Part shown: positions 1 through 8,570 of the stretch, in pieces
How the letters are laid out: every line of letters starts with the position of its first letter
How positions within the stretch are numbered: position 1 is the first letter of the stretch
NCBI RefSeq assembly: GCF_017916455.1
Contig: NZ_JAFMSY010000001.1
Coordinates: forward strand, 1,037,977 to 1,101,976
Source: Nocardioides xinjiangensis
GTDB taxonomy: Bacteria > Actinomycetota > Actinomycetes > Propionibacteriales > Nocardioidaceae
Length of the DNA: 64,000 bases
Direction of reading: 5' to 3'
Program-made: the position numbers and the translations under genes
The notes under the pieces: generated by a model
Seen by the model: only the letters and a program-made list of their open reading frames with translations
Databases searched by the model: none
What the model was told of the DNA's origin: nothing

Positions 1-730
1 CGCCTCGCTTGCAGTCGGCGAGGAGCTGCTCCACGTCATAGCCGCCATGGCACTCGACCACCATCCAGCGCACTCGGTCGATCCACCCGGCGCAGTCTGC
101 GAAGAGCTCGGCCTCGGCGCCCTCGATGTCCACCTTGAGCAGGTCGATCGAGGGCAGGTCGCCCACGGCGAGCACGTCGTCCATGGTGACGACCTCGACC
201 GGGATGCCTTGACCGGCAGTGCCAGTGATGGTGAAAGCGAACTCGCCGTTGGTCGTGGTGAGCTGTGCGGTACGCCGCGTTCCCCCCACGGCGTGGGGGA
301 CGATCCGGGCGTCGAGATCCTGCAGGTTGGTCCGCAGAGTCGCCACGTTGCCGACCTCTGGCTCGACGCAGACGACGTGGGCGTCGGGCCAGCGGCGCAG
401 GAACCACAGCGCCGCGAGGCCGGTGTTCGCCCCGAGATCCAGCACGGTGCGCGGGGCGGGCATCGGCGCGACCGCCCGCTCGTAGCCGTCCCAGACGAGC
501 AGCTCGCCCAGCACCGAGATGTCCGTGGTGTGGGACCTCAGCACCGCCTCGCCCAGCGCGCGCGTACGCACGCGGCGCACCACGGGGCGCGGACAGACGA
601 CCGGGCCCGCCTTGGACTGGGACAACCGCACCTGCATCACCCGGGCGAAGTCCCTGACCGAGGCCGACTCTCGGCCGTAGCGAATCACCTCCCGCGTGTA
701 GCGGGCCACGCGCTGCTGGACTGCACCCAT
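1..730 (-). CDS. FkbM-family SAM-dependent methyltransferase (C-terminus beyond window)
   Basis: The gene reads leftward and runs off the window edge, so the C-terminal end is missing; 243 codons are visible. Residues about 83-112 carry the FkbM-type SAM-binding motif VLDLGANTGLAALWF followed by the acidic VCVEPE strand. A second hallmark, LLKVDIEGAEAELF, lies near residue 210. FkbM proteins O-methylate sugars or polyketides; the substrate here cannot be told. The ATG at 730 is chosen because GGAGGGGGAGG sits about 6 bases upstream. It lies downstream of glmU on the same strand with a gap of about 118 bases. In many actinobacteria prs follows glmU, so this gene may be an accessory insertion, which is inference only. 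Confidence 0.85.
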   Translation of the reverse strand, partial: MGAVQQRVARYTREVIRYGRESASVRDFARVMQVRLSQSKAGPVVCPRPVVRRVRTRALGEAVLRSHTTDISVLGELLVWDGYERAVAPMPAPRTVLDLGANTGLAALWFLRRWPDAHVVCVEPEVGNVATLRTNLQDLDARIVPHAVGGTRRTAQLTTTNGEFAFTITGTAGQGIPVEVVTMDDVLAVGDLPSIDLLKVDIEGAEAELFADCAGWIDRVRWMVVECHGGYDVEQLLADCKRG

Positions 731-848
731 ACCGGCCTCCCCCTCCGCTGCGCGGCGCAGGGCGCCGGCGCACTCACTGCAGTGTGACGGCGGGTGGCGC
801 CCGCGAGGCCACCAATAGTGATGAGATCGGTGCGACCGACAGAAGCGG

Positions 849-2285
849 TCAGCCCTCCAAGTCGCGCTCGACACGCTCACGTGCCGTTCGCGCCGCCTCC
901 GCCTGCGCCGTCCCGGCCCGCTTGGACTCCGTCCAGCCCTCGAGGTTGCGCTGCGGCGCGCTGCTCACGGCCAGCGCGCCGGCCGGCACGTTGCGACGTA
1001 CGACGGTGCCGCCCGCGGTCCCGGCGCCGTCGCCCACCTCGACCGGGGCGACGAAAGTGTTGTTGGACCCGGTCTTGGCGTGCCGGCCGATGACCGTGCG
1101 GTGCTTGGCGACGCCGTCGTAGTTGGCGAAGATGGTGCCGGCGCCGATGTTGGCGCCCTCGCCGATCTCCGCGTCGCCGACGTAGGACAGGTGCGGCACC
1201 TTGGCGCGCTCTCCGATCGTCGAGTTCTTGGTCTCCACGAACGTGCCGATCTTGCCCCCGGCGCACAGCCGGGTGCCGGGCCGCAGGTAGGCGAACGGCC
1301 CGACGCTCGCCCCGTCGCCGACCACGGCGAGCTCGGCGTGGGTGCGCACCACCCTCGCGCCGACCCCGACCTCGCAGTCCTTGAGCGTCGTGTCGGGCCC
1401 GACGACCGCGTCCTCGCGCACGACGGTCGCCCCGAGGAGCTGCGTGCCGGGCAGGATCGTGGCGTCGGGCTCGATGACCACGTCGGCCTCGATCCACGTG
1501 GTGGCCGGGTCCATCACCGTGACGCCGTCCTTCATCCAGCGGGTCACGATGCGGCGGTTGAGCTCCTTGCCGAGCTCGGCGAGCTGCGCACGGTCGTTCG
1601 CGCCCTCGGTCTGCGCGACGTCGTCGATGAGGTGGGCGCCGACGGTGAGGCCGTCCTCGCGGGCGATGCCCACGACGTCGGTGAGGTAGTACTCGCCGTT
1701 GGCGTTGTCGTTGCTGATCCGCGGCAGCGCCGAGACCAGGAACTCGGCGTCGAAGGCGAGGATCCCCGAGTTGATCTCGTCGATCTCGCGCTGCTCGGGG
1801 GTGGCGTCCTTCTCCTCCACGATCGCCTCGACGTCGCCCTCGTGGTTGCGCACGACGCGGCCGTAGCCGAACGGGTTCGGCACCCGCCCGCTCAGGATGC
1901 TCACCGCGCGCTGCGCCGCCTCGTGCTCGGCCGCGAACGCTCGCAGGGACTCGCCCTCGAGCAGCGGGGTGTCGCCCGCCGCGACGATCACGGTGCCGGT
2001 GGTCGTGCCGCACGCGTCCATGGCGATGCGCACGGCGTGCCCCGTGCCCTCCTGCGTCTCCTGGACCGCCAGCACGGCGTCGGGCAGCAGCTCGGTGATG
2101 TGCGGTGCGACCTGTTCGCGCTGGTGGCCCACGACGGCGACGACGCTCGTCGGCTCGACGGCCTGCACGGCACGCAGCACGTGGCCGATCATGGAGCGCC
2201 CGGCGACGGGGTGCAGCACCTTCATGGTCTTCGACTTCATGCGGGTGCCGCCGCCGGCGGCGAGGACGATGACGGTGAGGTCCAT
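849..2285 (-). CDS. glmU: Bifunctional GlmU: GlcNAc-1-P uridyltransferase / GlcN-1-P acetyltransferase
   Basis: GlmU acetylates glucosamine-1-phosphate and then uridylylates it to UDP-GlcNAc, the cytoplasmic precursor of peptidoglycan. The 478-residue length is normal for the family. The N-terminal nucleotidyltransferase half opens with LAAGGGTRMKS at about residues 8-18. The C-terminal third is a left-handed beta helix of hexapeptide repeats, with the conserved stretch GPFAYLRPGTRL near residue 323 and GAGTIFANYDG near 379. The start is the ATG at 2285, with 41 bases to the divergent TetR gene. A glmU gene next to a divergent tetR is also the arrangement of M. tuberculosis Rv1018c-Rv1019. 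Confidence 0.97.
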   Translation of the reverse strand: MDLTVIVLAAGGGTRMKSKTMKVLHPVAGRSMIGHVLRAVQAVEPTSVVAVVGHQREQVAPHITELLPDAVLAVQETQEGTGHAVRIAMDACGTTTGTVIVAAGDTPLLEGESLRAFAAEHEAAQRAVSILSGRVPNPFGYGRVVRNHEGDVEAIVEEKDATPEQREIDEINSGILAFDAEFLVSALPRISNDNANGEYYLTDVVGIAREDGLTVGAHLIDDVAQTEGANDRAQLAELGKELNRRIVTRWMKDGVTVMDPATTWIEADVVIEPDATILPGTQLLGATVVREDAVVGPDTTLKDCEVGVGARVVRTHAELAVVGDGASVGPFAYLRPGTRLCAGGKIGTFVETKNSTIGERAKVPHLSYVGDAEIGEGANIGAGTIFANYDGVAKHRTVIGRHAKTGSNNTFVAPVEVGDGAGTAGGTVVRRNVPAGALAVSSAPQRNLEGWTESKRAGTAQAEAARTARERVERDLEG

Positions 2286-2326
2286 GGGCGCAGTCTGTCA
2301 TCACGGCGCTGTGGTCCAATGCCCCC

Positions 2327-2953
2327 GTGAGCGGGCGGACCTACGGCGGCGAGTCGGCGACCGACCGGCTGACCCGGCGCCGCCGGCAGCTCCTCGACGC
2401 GGGCCTGGAGCTCTTCGGCACCGCGGGCTACCGGGCGACGACCGTGCGCCAGCTGTGCCGGGAGGCCAAGGTCAGCGACCGCTACTTCTACGAGCAGTTC
2501 GACTCCACCGAGGACCTGCTGCTCGCCGTGTACGACGAGTGCACCGGCCGGCTCGAGGAGGCGGCCCTCGCCGCGCTCGGCGAGGGGGACGGCGAGGTCC
2601 GCGAGCTCGCGCACCGGGGGCTCGACGCGTTCCTCGCCGTGGTGGAGTCCGACCCCCGGCTGGCGCGGGTCGTGTGGTTCGAGGTGCTCGGGATCAGCAG
2701 CCGGGTCGAGTCGACGTACCTCGCGCGGATGCAGTCCTTCGGCCACCTGATGCTGGGCGTGCTGCCGCAACCGCGGGCCGCGGGCATCCCCGACGCCGCG
2801 CGCGAGCTGCTCGCCAGCGCCACCGTCGGCGCGGTCAGCCACACCGTGGTCACCTGGACCAGTGCGGGCTTCACCCCGGCACGCGCCGTGGTGAGCGACG
2901 CCCTCGCGCGGTTCCTCGCCGGAGCGGCGTCCGCCATCTCCCAGCCGGCGTGA
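2327..2953 (+). CDS. TetR/AcrR-family transcriptional regulator
   Basis: A 208-residue protein with a GTG start and an N-terminal TetR helix-turn-helix at about residues 18-64 (AGLELFGTAGYRATTVRQLC, then VSDRYFYEQF). The rest is a helical ligand-binding domain of unknown specificity. It is transcribed away from glmU and toward the monooxygenase-dehydrogenase-hydrolase operon that starts 76 bases downstream. Control of that operon, of itself, or of glmU is plausible from position. The 3' gap contains the inverted repeat listed separately. No ligand can be inferred from the sequence. Confidence 0.93.
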   Translation: MSGRTYGGESATDRLTRRRRQLLDAGLELFGTAGYRATTVRQLCREAKVSDRYFYEQFDSTEDLLLAVYDECTGRLEEAALAALGEGDGEVRELAHRGLDAFLAVVESDPRLARVVWFEVLGISSRVESTYLARMQSFGHLMLGVLPQPRAAGIPDAARELLASATVGAVSHTVVTWTSAGFTPARAVVSDALARFLAGAASAISQPA

Positions 2954-2973
2954 CCTGCGTCACCCGCTGATGC

Positions 2974-3015
2974 GGAATCGCCTGTCGCCACTTTAGTGTG
3001 ACGACGTCTGATTCC
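2974..3015. promoter_or_regulatory. Candidate promoter/operator with widely spaced inverted repeat before the monooxygenase operon
   Basis: GGAATC at 2974-2979 is matched by GATTCC at 3010-3015, about 30 bases apart. The space between contains the only AT-richer patch of the gap (ACTTTAGTGTG). A GGAGG ribosome-binding site at 3021-3025 leads to the GTG at 3030. The repeat could be the TetR operator, but a 30-base spacer is longer than a usual TetR site, so this is tentative. Confidence 0.3.
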
Positions 3016-3029
3016 GGATCGGAGGCGCC

Positions 3030-4547
3030 GTGGAGCCACCCCTCACCGTGCTTGTCGTCGGCAGCGGCTTCGGCGGCCAGGTCGCCGCCATGAACCTGCT
3101 CCGGCGAGGCATCACGGACTTCCAGATCCTCGAGCGGCGCGACTTCATGGGTGGCACCTGGTGCCAGAACTCCTACCCCGGCGCCGCGGTGGACGTGCCG
3201 TCCCCGCTCTACTCCGTCGCCGGCGAGCCCTACCCGTGGAGCCGGATGTACGCCGGCCAGGCGGAGCTGCGTGCCTACACCGAGCACCTCATCGAGAAGT
3301 GGTCGCTGCGCGAGCGCACGGTGCTCGGTGCCGAGGTCGTGGGCGCCGACTGGGACGGGGAGACGTGGTGCGTCCGCACCAGCGACGGCGTCGTGCGCCG
3401 GGCCCGCTTCCTCGTCAACGCGTCGGGCCCCCTCAGCACGCCCGTCGTCCCGCCGTTCGAGGGTCTCGGCGAGTTCTCGGGCGCGACGTTCCACACCAAC
3501 GGCTGGGACCACGACGTCGACCTCGCCGGCAAGCGCGTGGCGGTGGTCGGCTCGGGCGCGAGCGCCGCCCAGGTCATCCCGGCCATCCAGCCCGAGGTCG
3601 CCGAGCTGCACGTCTTCCAGCGCAGCCCGCACTGGGTGCTCCCCCGGCACGACCGCACCTTCACCCCGCTGCAGCGCCGCCTGCTGCGCCTGCGCCCGCT
3701 GCAGCGGCTGCTCCGCTCCGCCATCTACTGGAAGCTCGAGACGCGCGTCGTCGGCTTCAAGCACAGCCGGCGGCTGCTGCGCCTCGTCGCCCAGCGCGAC
3801 GCGCTCGAGCACCTCCGGGCGCAAGTCCCCGACCCCTCGCTCCGGGCCGCCCTCACCCCCGACTACACGATCGGCTGCAAGCGGATCATCCTCTCGAGCA
3901 CGCTCTACCCGGCCCTCTCGGCGGGCAACACCACGCTGCACGACCGGCACGACGGCATCGACCACTTCGACGCGACCGGCGTCGTCACCGCCTCCGGCGA
4001 GCACCTCGACCTCGACGTCGTCGTCTTCTCCACCGGTTACGACGCCACGGACGGGCTGATCCCCTACGAGGTGCGCGGCCGCGACGGCGTCCGGCTCGCC
4101 GACTTCTGGCAGGACTACCCGCGGGCGTACCTGGGCACCACCGTGCCGGGCTTCCCCAACTTCTTCGTCGTCACCGGGCCGAACACCGGCATCGGCCACA
4201 CCAGCGCGATCTTCGTCATCGAGTCCCAGATGGAGTACCTCCTACGCGCCATCGGCACCGTCCTCGACACCGGGGCGCGCAGCGTCGAGGTCACGGCGGA
4301 GGCGGAGGACGCCTACACCCGCGGCATCCACCGCGAGATGGAGCGCACGGTCTGGCACGACGGAGGCTGCACCTCGTGGTACCAGTCGCGCTCGGGCAGG
4401 GTGACCGCGATGTACCCGGGGTTCTCCTTCTCCTTCCGCCGCCTGGCGCGGCGCTTCCGCCCCGAGCACCACGTCGTCGACCGGCCCACGCCGCACGCGA
4501 CCCCCGCCGGCGCACCCGGCACACCCACCGAGAGGACGTACGCATGA
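3030..4547 (+). CDS. Flavin-containing Baeyer-Villiger monooxygenase
   Basis: A 505-residue FAD/NADPH enzyme. It has an N-terminal FAD Rossmann motif VVGSGFGG at residues 9-16, the BVMO fingerprint FSGATFHTNGWD beginning at residue 149 (pattern FxGxxxHxxxW), and a second Rossmann motif VVGSGASAAQ at about 172. Such enzymes insert oxygen next to a ketone to give an ester or lactone. The GTG start has a GGAGG site 4 bases upstream. Its stop overlaps the next start by 4 bases (ATGA), so the three downstream products are probably co-translated. Monooxygenase, SDR and hydrolase recall the mymA-lipR-sadH order of mycobacteria: oxidise an alcohol, oxygenate the ketone, cleave the ester. The natural substrate is unknown. 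Confidence 0.9.
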   Translation: MEPPLTVLVVGSGFGGQVAAMNLLRRGITDFQILERRDFMGGTWCQNSYPGAAVDVPSPLYSVAGEPYPWSRMYAGQAELRAYTEHLIEKWSLRERTVLGAEVVGADWDGETWCVRTSDGVVRRARFLVNASGPLSTPVVPPFEGLGEFSGATFHTNGWDHDVDLAGKRVAVVGSGASAAQVIPAIQPEVAELHVFQRSPHWVLPRHDRTFTPLQRRLLRLRPLQRLLRSAIYWKLETRVVGFKHSRRLLRLVAQRDALEHLRAQVPDPSLRAALTPDYTIGCKRIILSSTLYPALSAGNTTLHDRHDGIDHFDATGVVTASGEHLDLDVVVFSTGYDATDGLIPYEVRGRDGVRLADFWQDYPRAYLGTTVPGFPNFFVVTGPNTGIGHTSAIFVIESQMEYLLRAIGTVLDTGARSVEVTAEAEDAYTRGIHREMERTVWHDGGCTSWYQSRSGRVTAMYPGFSFSFRRLARRFRPEHHVVDRPTPHATPAGAPGTPTERTYA

Positions 4548-5383
4548 AGGACCTGGACGACAAGGTCGCCGCCATCACCGGAGCGGGCTCCGGCATCGGC
4601 CGCGCCCTCGCCCTGCACCTGGCCGGGGAGGGCTGCCGGCTGGCGCTGTCGGACGTCGACGGCGAGGGCCTCGCCGAGACCGAGCGCCTGCTCGAGGGGC
4701 GTGCGCGCGCGGTCAGCACAGCGGTCGTCGACGTCGCCGACGAGTCGGCCGTCCTCGCCTGGGCGGACGCCGTCGTGTCCGACCACGGCCGCGCGAACCT
4801 GGTCTTCAACAACGCCGGCGTGGCGCTGTCCGGCACCGTCGCCTCGCTGACGACCGAGGACTACCGCTGGATCATGGGCGTGAACTTCTGGGGCGTCGTG
4901 CACGGCACCAAGGCGTTCCTCCCCCACCTGGAGCGCTCCGGATCGGGACACGTCGTCAACATCTCCAGCGTCTTCGGCCTCACCGCCCAGCCGCTGATGA
5001 GCGGCTACAACGCCAGCAAGTACGCCGTGCGCGGCTTCACCGAGTCGCTGCGCCAGGACCTCGAGCTGACCGGGTCCTGCGTGAGCGCCACGTGCGTCCA
5101 CCCCGGCGGCATCAAGACCAACATCGCTCGCTCCGCCCGGGTCGACGACAGCGTCGCGGGCGCCACCGGCAAGCCGTCCGAGGCCGCCACGCGCGAGTTC
5201 GAGAAGAGCTTCATCACCTCGCCGGCGAGGGCGGCCGAGGTGATCGTCGACGGGGTCCGCACGAACCGCAGGCGCGTCCTCATCGGCCCCGACGCCCGGG
5301 TGCTCGACGCGATGGGCCGCATCGCCCCCGCCGGCTACCAGCGCCTGGTCACGGCCGTCGTCCGGTCGCGGGGCCGCAGGTGA
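4544..5383 (+). CDS. Short-chain dehydrogenase/reductase (SDR)
   Basis: A 279-residue classical SDR. The cofactor motif TGAGSGIGRA lies at residues 12-21, NNAG at about 89-92, the catalytic serine in VNISSVFG near 141, and the catalytic YNASK at 155-159. It is expected to interconvert an alcohol and a ketone with NAD(P)H in the cytoplasm. The ATG overlaps the monooxygenase stop (ATGA), and its own stop overlaps the hydrolase start (GTGA), so all three genes form one tight operon. It may supply or consume the ketone used by the monooxygenase. Substrate and cofactor preference cannot be read from the sequence. Confidence 0.9.
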   Translation: MKDLDDKVAAITGAGSGIGRALALHLAGEGCRLALSDVDGEGLAETERLLEGRARAVSTAVVDVADESAVLAWADAVVSDHGRANLVFNNAGVALSGTVASLTTEDYRWIMGVNFWGVVHGTKAFLPHLERSGSGHVVNISSVFGLTAQPLMSGYNASKYAVRGFTESLRQDLELTGSCVSATCVHPGGIKTNIARSARVDDSVAGATGKPSEAATREFEKSFITSPARAAEVIVDGVRTNRRRVLIGPDARVLDAMGRIAPAGYQRLVTAVVRSRGRR

Positions 5384-6417
5384 GCGCGTCGTGGTCGGAC
5401 CGGCTGGCCGCTCGGCTGTACGCCGCCGCGACCGGCGCGGAGGCGAGGGCGTACGGCCTGCGTGAGCGCCGCGTCGCCGTCGGCGACGCCACGCTCGCGG
5501 TCCTCGACGGCGGCCCGCGGGATGCACCGGTCGTGGTGCTGCTGCACGGCTACTCGGCCGACCGCGTGGTGTGGGTGCGCTTCGCGCGGCACCTGCTGCG
5601 CGACCACCGCGTCGTCGTGCCGGAGCTCGCCGGGCACGGCGCGTCCGGCTTCGCCGCCGGTGCCGACTACTCCGCCGCCGCCCAGGCCGACCGGGTCGCG
5701 ACGCTGCTCGACCGGCTCGGCGTCGAGCGTGCGCACGTCGCGGGCAACTCGATGGGCGGCTTCGTCGCCGCGACCCTGGCGGTGGCCCATCCCCAGCGGG
5801 TCCGGTCGCTGCTGCTGAGCGACGCCGTCGGCGTCGCGTCGCCCGAGCCCAGCGACGCCGAGCTCGAGCTCCGCGCGGGCCGCAACCCGTTCCTGCTCGA
5901 CGACGTGGACGACTTCGCGGACTTCTACGCGATGACGATGGCGCGCCCCCCGTTCCTGCCCGCCTTCCTGCGCTCCGCCGTGGCGACGCACCACGTGTCG
6001 CGGCGCGACCAGCTCGAGGAGATCTTCGCCGGCTTCCACGGCGTCGGCACCCTCGACGACCGGCTGCCGGAGATCACCGTGCCGACCCTCGTGATGTGGG
6101 GCGACCAGGACCGGCTGGTGCACGTCAGCACGGCCCGCACCTGGGCCGACGGCGTCCCCGGCGCCGAGATCGTCGTCTACCCGGGCATCGGGCACATGCC
6201 GATGCTCGAGGTCCCGCGCCGCAGCGCCGCGGACTACCGGGCGTTCCTCGAGCGGGTGAACGCGTCGGGCCTGAGGACGGGGACGGGGGCGCGGTCGCCT
6301 GCTCCCCGCGCCGCCGTGCTCCGACGAGCGGCTGGCTCCCCGGGTAGGAGTCGAACCTACGTCGCTAGTCCTGATTCAAAGTCAGGCGGGCCCTGCCGGC
6401 AGACCAACCGGGGATAG
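5380..6417 (+). CDS. Alpha/beta hydrolase with abnormal C-terminal tail
   Basis: The GTG at 5380 overlaps the SDR stop. The fold shows VVLLHGYSADR near residue 48, the nucleophile elbow GNSMGG with Ser124, an acid loop WGDQDRL near 243, and the catalytic histidine in GHMPMLE at 272. It probably hydrolyses the ester made by the monooxygenase. The recognisable domain ends near residue 293 (DYRAFLERV), as in most family members. The frame has no stop there and runs about 50 more residues, antisense through the whole tRNA gene at 6336-6414, ending at 6417. Either the tail is real or a stop codon was lost; a sequencing indel is also possible. Confidence 0.85.
   Translation: MSASWSDRLAARLYAAATGAEARAYGLRERRVAVGDATLAVLDGGPRDAPVVVLLHGYSADRVVWVRFARHLLRDHRVVVPELAGHGASGFAAGADYSAAAQADRVATLLDRLGVERAHVAGNSMGGFVAATLAVAHPQRVRSLLLSDAVGVASPEPSDAELELRAGRNPFLLDDVDDFADFYAMTMARPPFLPAFLRSAVATHHVSRRDQLEEIFAGFHGVGTLDDRLPEITVPTLVMWGDQDRLVHVSTARTWADGVPGAEIVVYPGIGHMPMLEVPRRSAADYRAFLERVNASGLRTGTGARSPAPRAAVLRRAAGSPGRSRTYVASPDSKSGGPCRQTNRG
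6336..6414 (-). tRNA. tRNA-Gln (anticodon UUG)
   Basis: On the minus strand a full cloverleaf can be drawn. The acceptor TCCCCGG pairs with CCGGGGA over 7 bp, discriminator is G, and an encoded CCA follows at 6333-6335. The anticodon arm is CCTGA-CTTTGAA-TCAGG, giving UUG for glutamine, and the T-arm is GTAGG-TTCGACT-CCTAC. G73 fits tRNA-Gln. Oddities are a four-pair D-stem with a nine-base loop, two bases between D and anticodon stems, and a nine-base variable loop (ACTAGCGAC). The gene lies antisense inside the hydrolase reading frame. A covariance-model scan would settle identity. Confidence 0.82.
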
Positions 6418-6444
6418 GTGCCACAGCCTAGGGCCAGCCACCGG

Positions 6445-6550
6445 GCGTCATACGAACCCGCACCCATACGTCCCGCTCCGTATGACGCAGCCCCCCGCCG
6501 CCCCGGACGTCATACGAACCCGCACCCATACGTCCCGCTCCGCATGACGC
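6445..6550. repeat. Family A inverted-repeat array, two units
   Basis: Two 44 bp units at 6445-6488 and 6507-6550, 62 bp apart and nearly identical. Each begins with CGTCATACG and ends with CGTATGACG or CGCATGACG, so its outer 9 bp can pair, around the core AACCCGCACCCATACG. The same unit type recurs at 31365-31663. The array fills most of the gap 6418-6712 between the hydrolase/tRNA and the ABC exporter; I see no other gene in that gap. Confidence 0.9.
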
Positions 6551-6712
6551 ACGCGGCGCCCCGGACGCGGCGCCACGCACGTGGCGCCCCGCGCCGGCAG
6601 GCCCGAGCGACGCAGCAGCGACGGCGTACGCCGACCGGCCACGCCATCTTCACCACACCTCCACACGGATCCGGGCGATCCCTGATGCCGGACGACGGCG
6701 CCGGCCGCTAGC

Positions 6713-7681
6713 GTGACCGTCGTGACGGGGGAACTCACCGGGCCGCTGCCGGTCATCTCGACCGCTGGCCTCACCAAGCACTACGGGACGGTCCACGCCC
6801 TGACCGACCTCACGGTCGACGTCGGGGACGGCGTGACCGGGCTCGTGGGCGCCAACGGGGCGGGCAAGTCGACGCTCATCAAGATCCTGCTCGGGCTCCT
6901 CGAGCCGACCGCCGGGCACGCGCACGTGCTCGGCCACGACATCGAGGAGCACAGCCAGGAAATCCGGCGGCTCGTCGGCTACATGCCCGAGCACGACTGC
7001 CTGCCGCCCGACGTCAGCGCCAGCGACTTCGTCGTGCACATGGCGCGGATGTCGGGGCTGGGCGCCTCGGCGGCCCGGGAGCGCGCGGCCGACGTGCTGC
7101 GCCACGTAGGGCTCGACGAGGAGCGCTACCGGCCGATGGGCGGCTACTCCACCGGCATGAAGCAGCGCGCCAAGCTCGCCCAAGCGCTCGCCCACGACCC
7201 GCGGCTGGTGTTCCTCGACGAGCCGACCAACGGCCTCGACCCGGCCGCCCGCACCGACATGCTGCGGCTGGTGCAGCGCATCGGCAACGACTTCGGGATC
7301 GCCGTCCTCGTCACCTCGCACCTGCTCGGGGAGCTCGAGCAGGTCAGCGACCACGTCATCGTCCTCGACGGCGGCCACCTGCTGCGCAGCAGCGCGACCG
7401 GCGAGTTCCTCGAGCGCACCGGCAGCCTGCTCGTCGAGGTCGTCGGCACCGAGACCGAGCGCGACCGGCTCGGCGAGGCGCTCGCGCGCCACGGGCTCAC
7501 CTGCCGCCCGCGCGGCACCATGGTCGCGGTCGACCCGCCGCCTCCCGGGCTGGCCGAGGGCGGCGCCGCGCACGACCTCATCCGCGACGTGGCCGCCGAG
7601 CTCGGGCTGGGCCTGATGCGCCTCCAGCCCGACCGGCGCCACCTCGAGGACGTCTTCCTCGAAGGAGGCACCCGTGCCTGA
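6713..7681 (+). CDS. ABC transporter ATP-binding protein (exporter, first ATPase)
   Basis: A 322-residue ABC ATPase with Walker A GANGAGKST near residue 45, signature YSTGMKQRAK near 144, and Walker B VFLDEPTNGLDP near 164. The C-terminal extension after residue 230 is typical of ABC-2 type exporters. The start may be GTG 6713 or GTG 6722; neither has a clear ribosome-binding site, so a leaderless transcript is possible. It opens a four-gene operon of ATPase, permease, ATPase, permease, and overlaps the next gene by 8 bases. The substrate is unknown. Confidence 0.92.
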   Translation: MTVVTGELTGPLPVISTAGLTKHYGTVHALTDLTVDVGDGVTGLVGANGAGKSTLIKILLGLLEPTAGHAHVLGHDIEEHSQEIRRLVGYMPEHDCLPPDVSASDFVVHMARMSGLGASAARERAADVLRHVGLDEERYRPMGGYSTGMKQRAKLAQALAHDPRLVFLDEPTNGLDPAARTDMLRLVQRIGNDFGIAVLVTSHLLGELEQVSDHVIVLDGGHLLRSSATGEFLERTGSLLVEVVGTETERDRLGEALARHGLTCRPRGTMVAVDPPPPGLAEGGAAHDLIRDVAAELGLGLMRLQPDRRHLEDVFLEGGTRA

Positions 7682-8570
7682 CCAAGCCGCCACCCCGGGT
7701 CGTCCCGGTGTCATCCACGACCTCGGCTACCGCCACTTCGAGGGCGTGCGCGAGGGCACCGCGACGATCGCGCGCACGCTGTTCGTCACCGGCCTGCGCC
7801 ACGCGTACGGCCTGGGCCGCTCCGGCAAGTCGAAGGTCATGCCCTTCGTGCTGCTCGCGATGTCGCTGCTCCCGGCCGCCATCGTCGTCGGAGTCGTCGT
7901 CCTCACCGGCCTGGGCTCGCTGCCGGTGTCCTATGCCGACTACACCAACCAGACGCAGCTGCTCGTCAGCCTCTTCGCCGCCTCGCAGGCGCCCGTGCTG
8001 TTCTCCCGCGACCTGCGGCACCGCTCGATCGTGCTGTACCTCGCCCGTCCGCTGTCGTCACCGGTGTTCGCGCTGATGCGCTGGCTCTCACTGACCGTGG
8101 CGATGTTCGTCTTCACGGCGGTCCCGACGGTCCTGCTCTTCGCGGGCGCGATGCTGGCCGGCCTCGACAAGAGCGACCAGACCAGCGCCGTGCTCAAGGC
8201 GCTCACCCTGCAGGTCCTGCTCGCCGCCATGCTCGCCGGCGTGTCCGGGCTGATCTCCTCGGTCTCCCTGCGCCGCGGGTTCGCGGTGGTCGGCTCCGTG
8301 ATGGCGCTGATCGTGCTGACGGGCGTGGTCACCGTGATGCAGAACATCGCCTACTACGACGGTGACAGCGAGTCGGTCTCCGTGGGCGTCGGCCTGCTGT
8401 CGCCGTGGTCGCTGCACAACGGCCTCGGCAACGCGTGGGACGCGGGCATCGACACCCCGGCGCCCGTCGACGGCGCCTGGGTCCCGGCGTACGCCATCGT
8501 GGCGCTGCTGCTGGTCGCCGGCTGCCTGCTCGGGCTGGTCGCCCGCTTCCGGAAGGTGGCCTCGCGATGA
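7674..8570 (+). CDS. ABC-2 type transporter permease (first)
   Basis: A 298-residue membrane protein with about six hydrophobic spans: residues about 58-82, 95-115, 138-165, 182-205, 210-226 and 270-290. No signal peptide is evident. A GTG at 7674 is preceded by GAAGGAGG at 7661-7668, a strong ribosome-binding site. It begins inside the end of the upstream ATPase and its stop overlaps the next ATPase start (ATGA). It is the membrane partner of one or both ATPases. Substrate not known. Confidence 0.85.
   Translation: MPDQAATPGRPGVIHDLGYRHFEGVREGTATIARTLFVTGLRHAYGLGRSGKSKVMPFVLLAMSLLPAAIVVGVVVLTGLGSLPVSYADYTNQTQLLVSLFAASQAPVLFSRDLRHRSIVLYLARPLSSPVFALMRWLSLTVAMFVFTAVPTVLLFAGAMLAGLDKSDQTSAVLKALTLQVLLAAMLAGVSGLISSVSLRRGFAVVGSVMALIVLTGVVTVMQNIAYYDGDSESVSVGVGLLSPWSLHNGLGNAWDAGIDTPAPVDGAWVPAYAIVALLLVAGCLLGLVARFRKVASR

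Noticed and set aside
6336..6550. A genomic island or prophage attachment at the tRNA gene
   Set aside because: No integrase, direct repeat of the tRNA 3' end, or atypical base composition was seen nearby.
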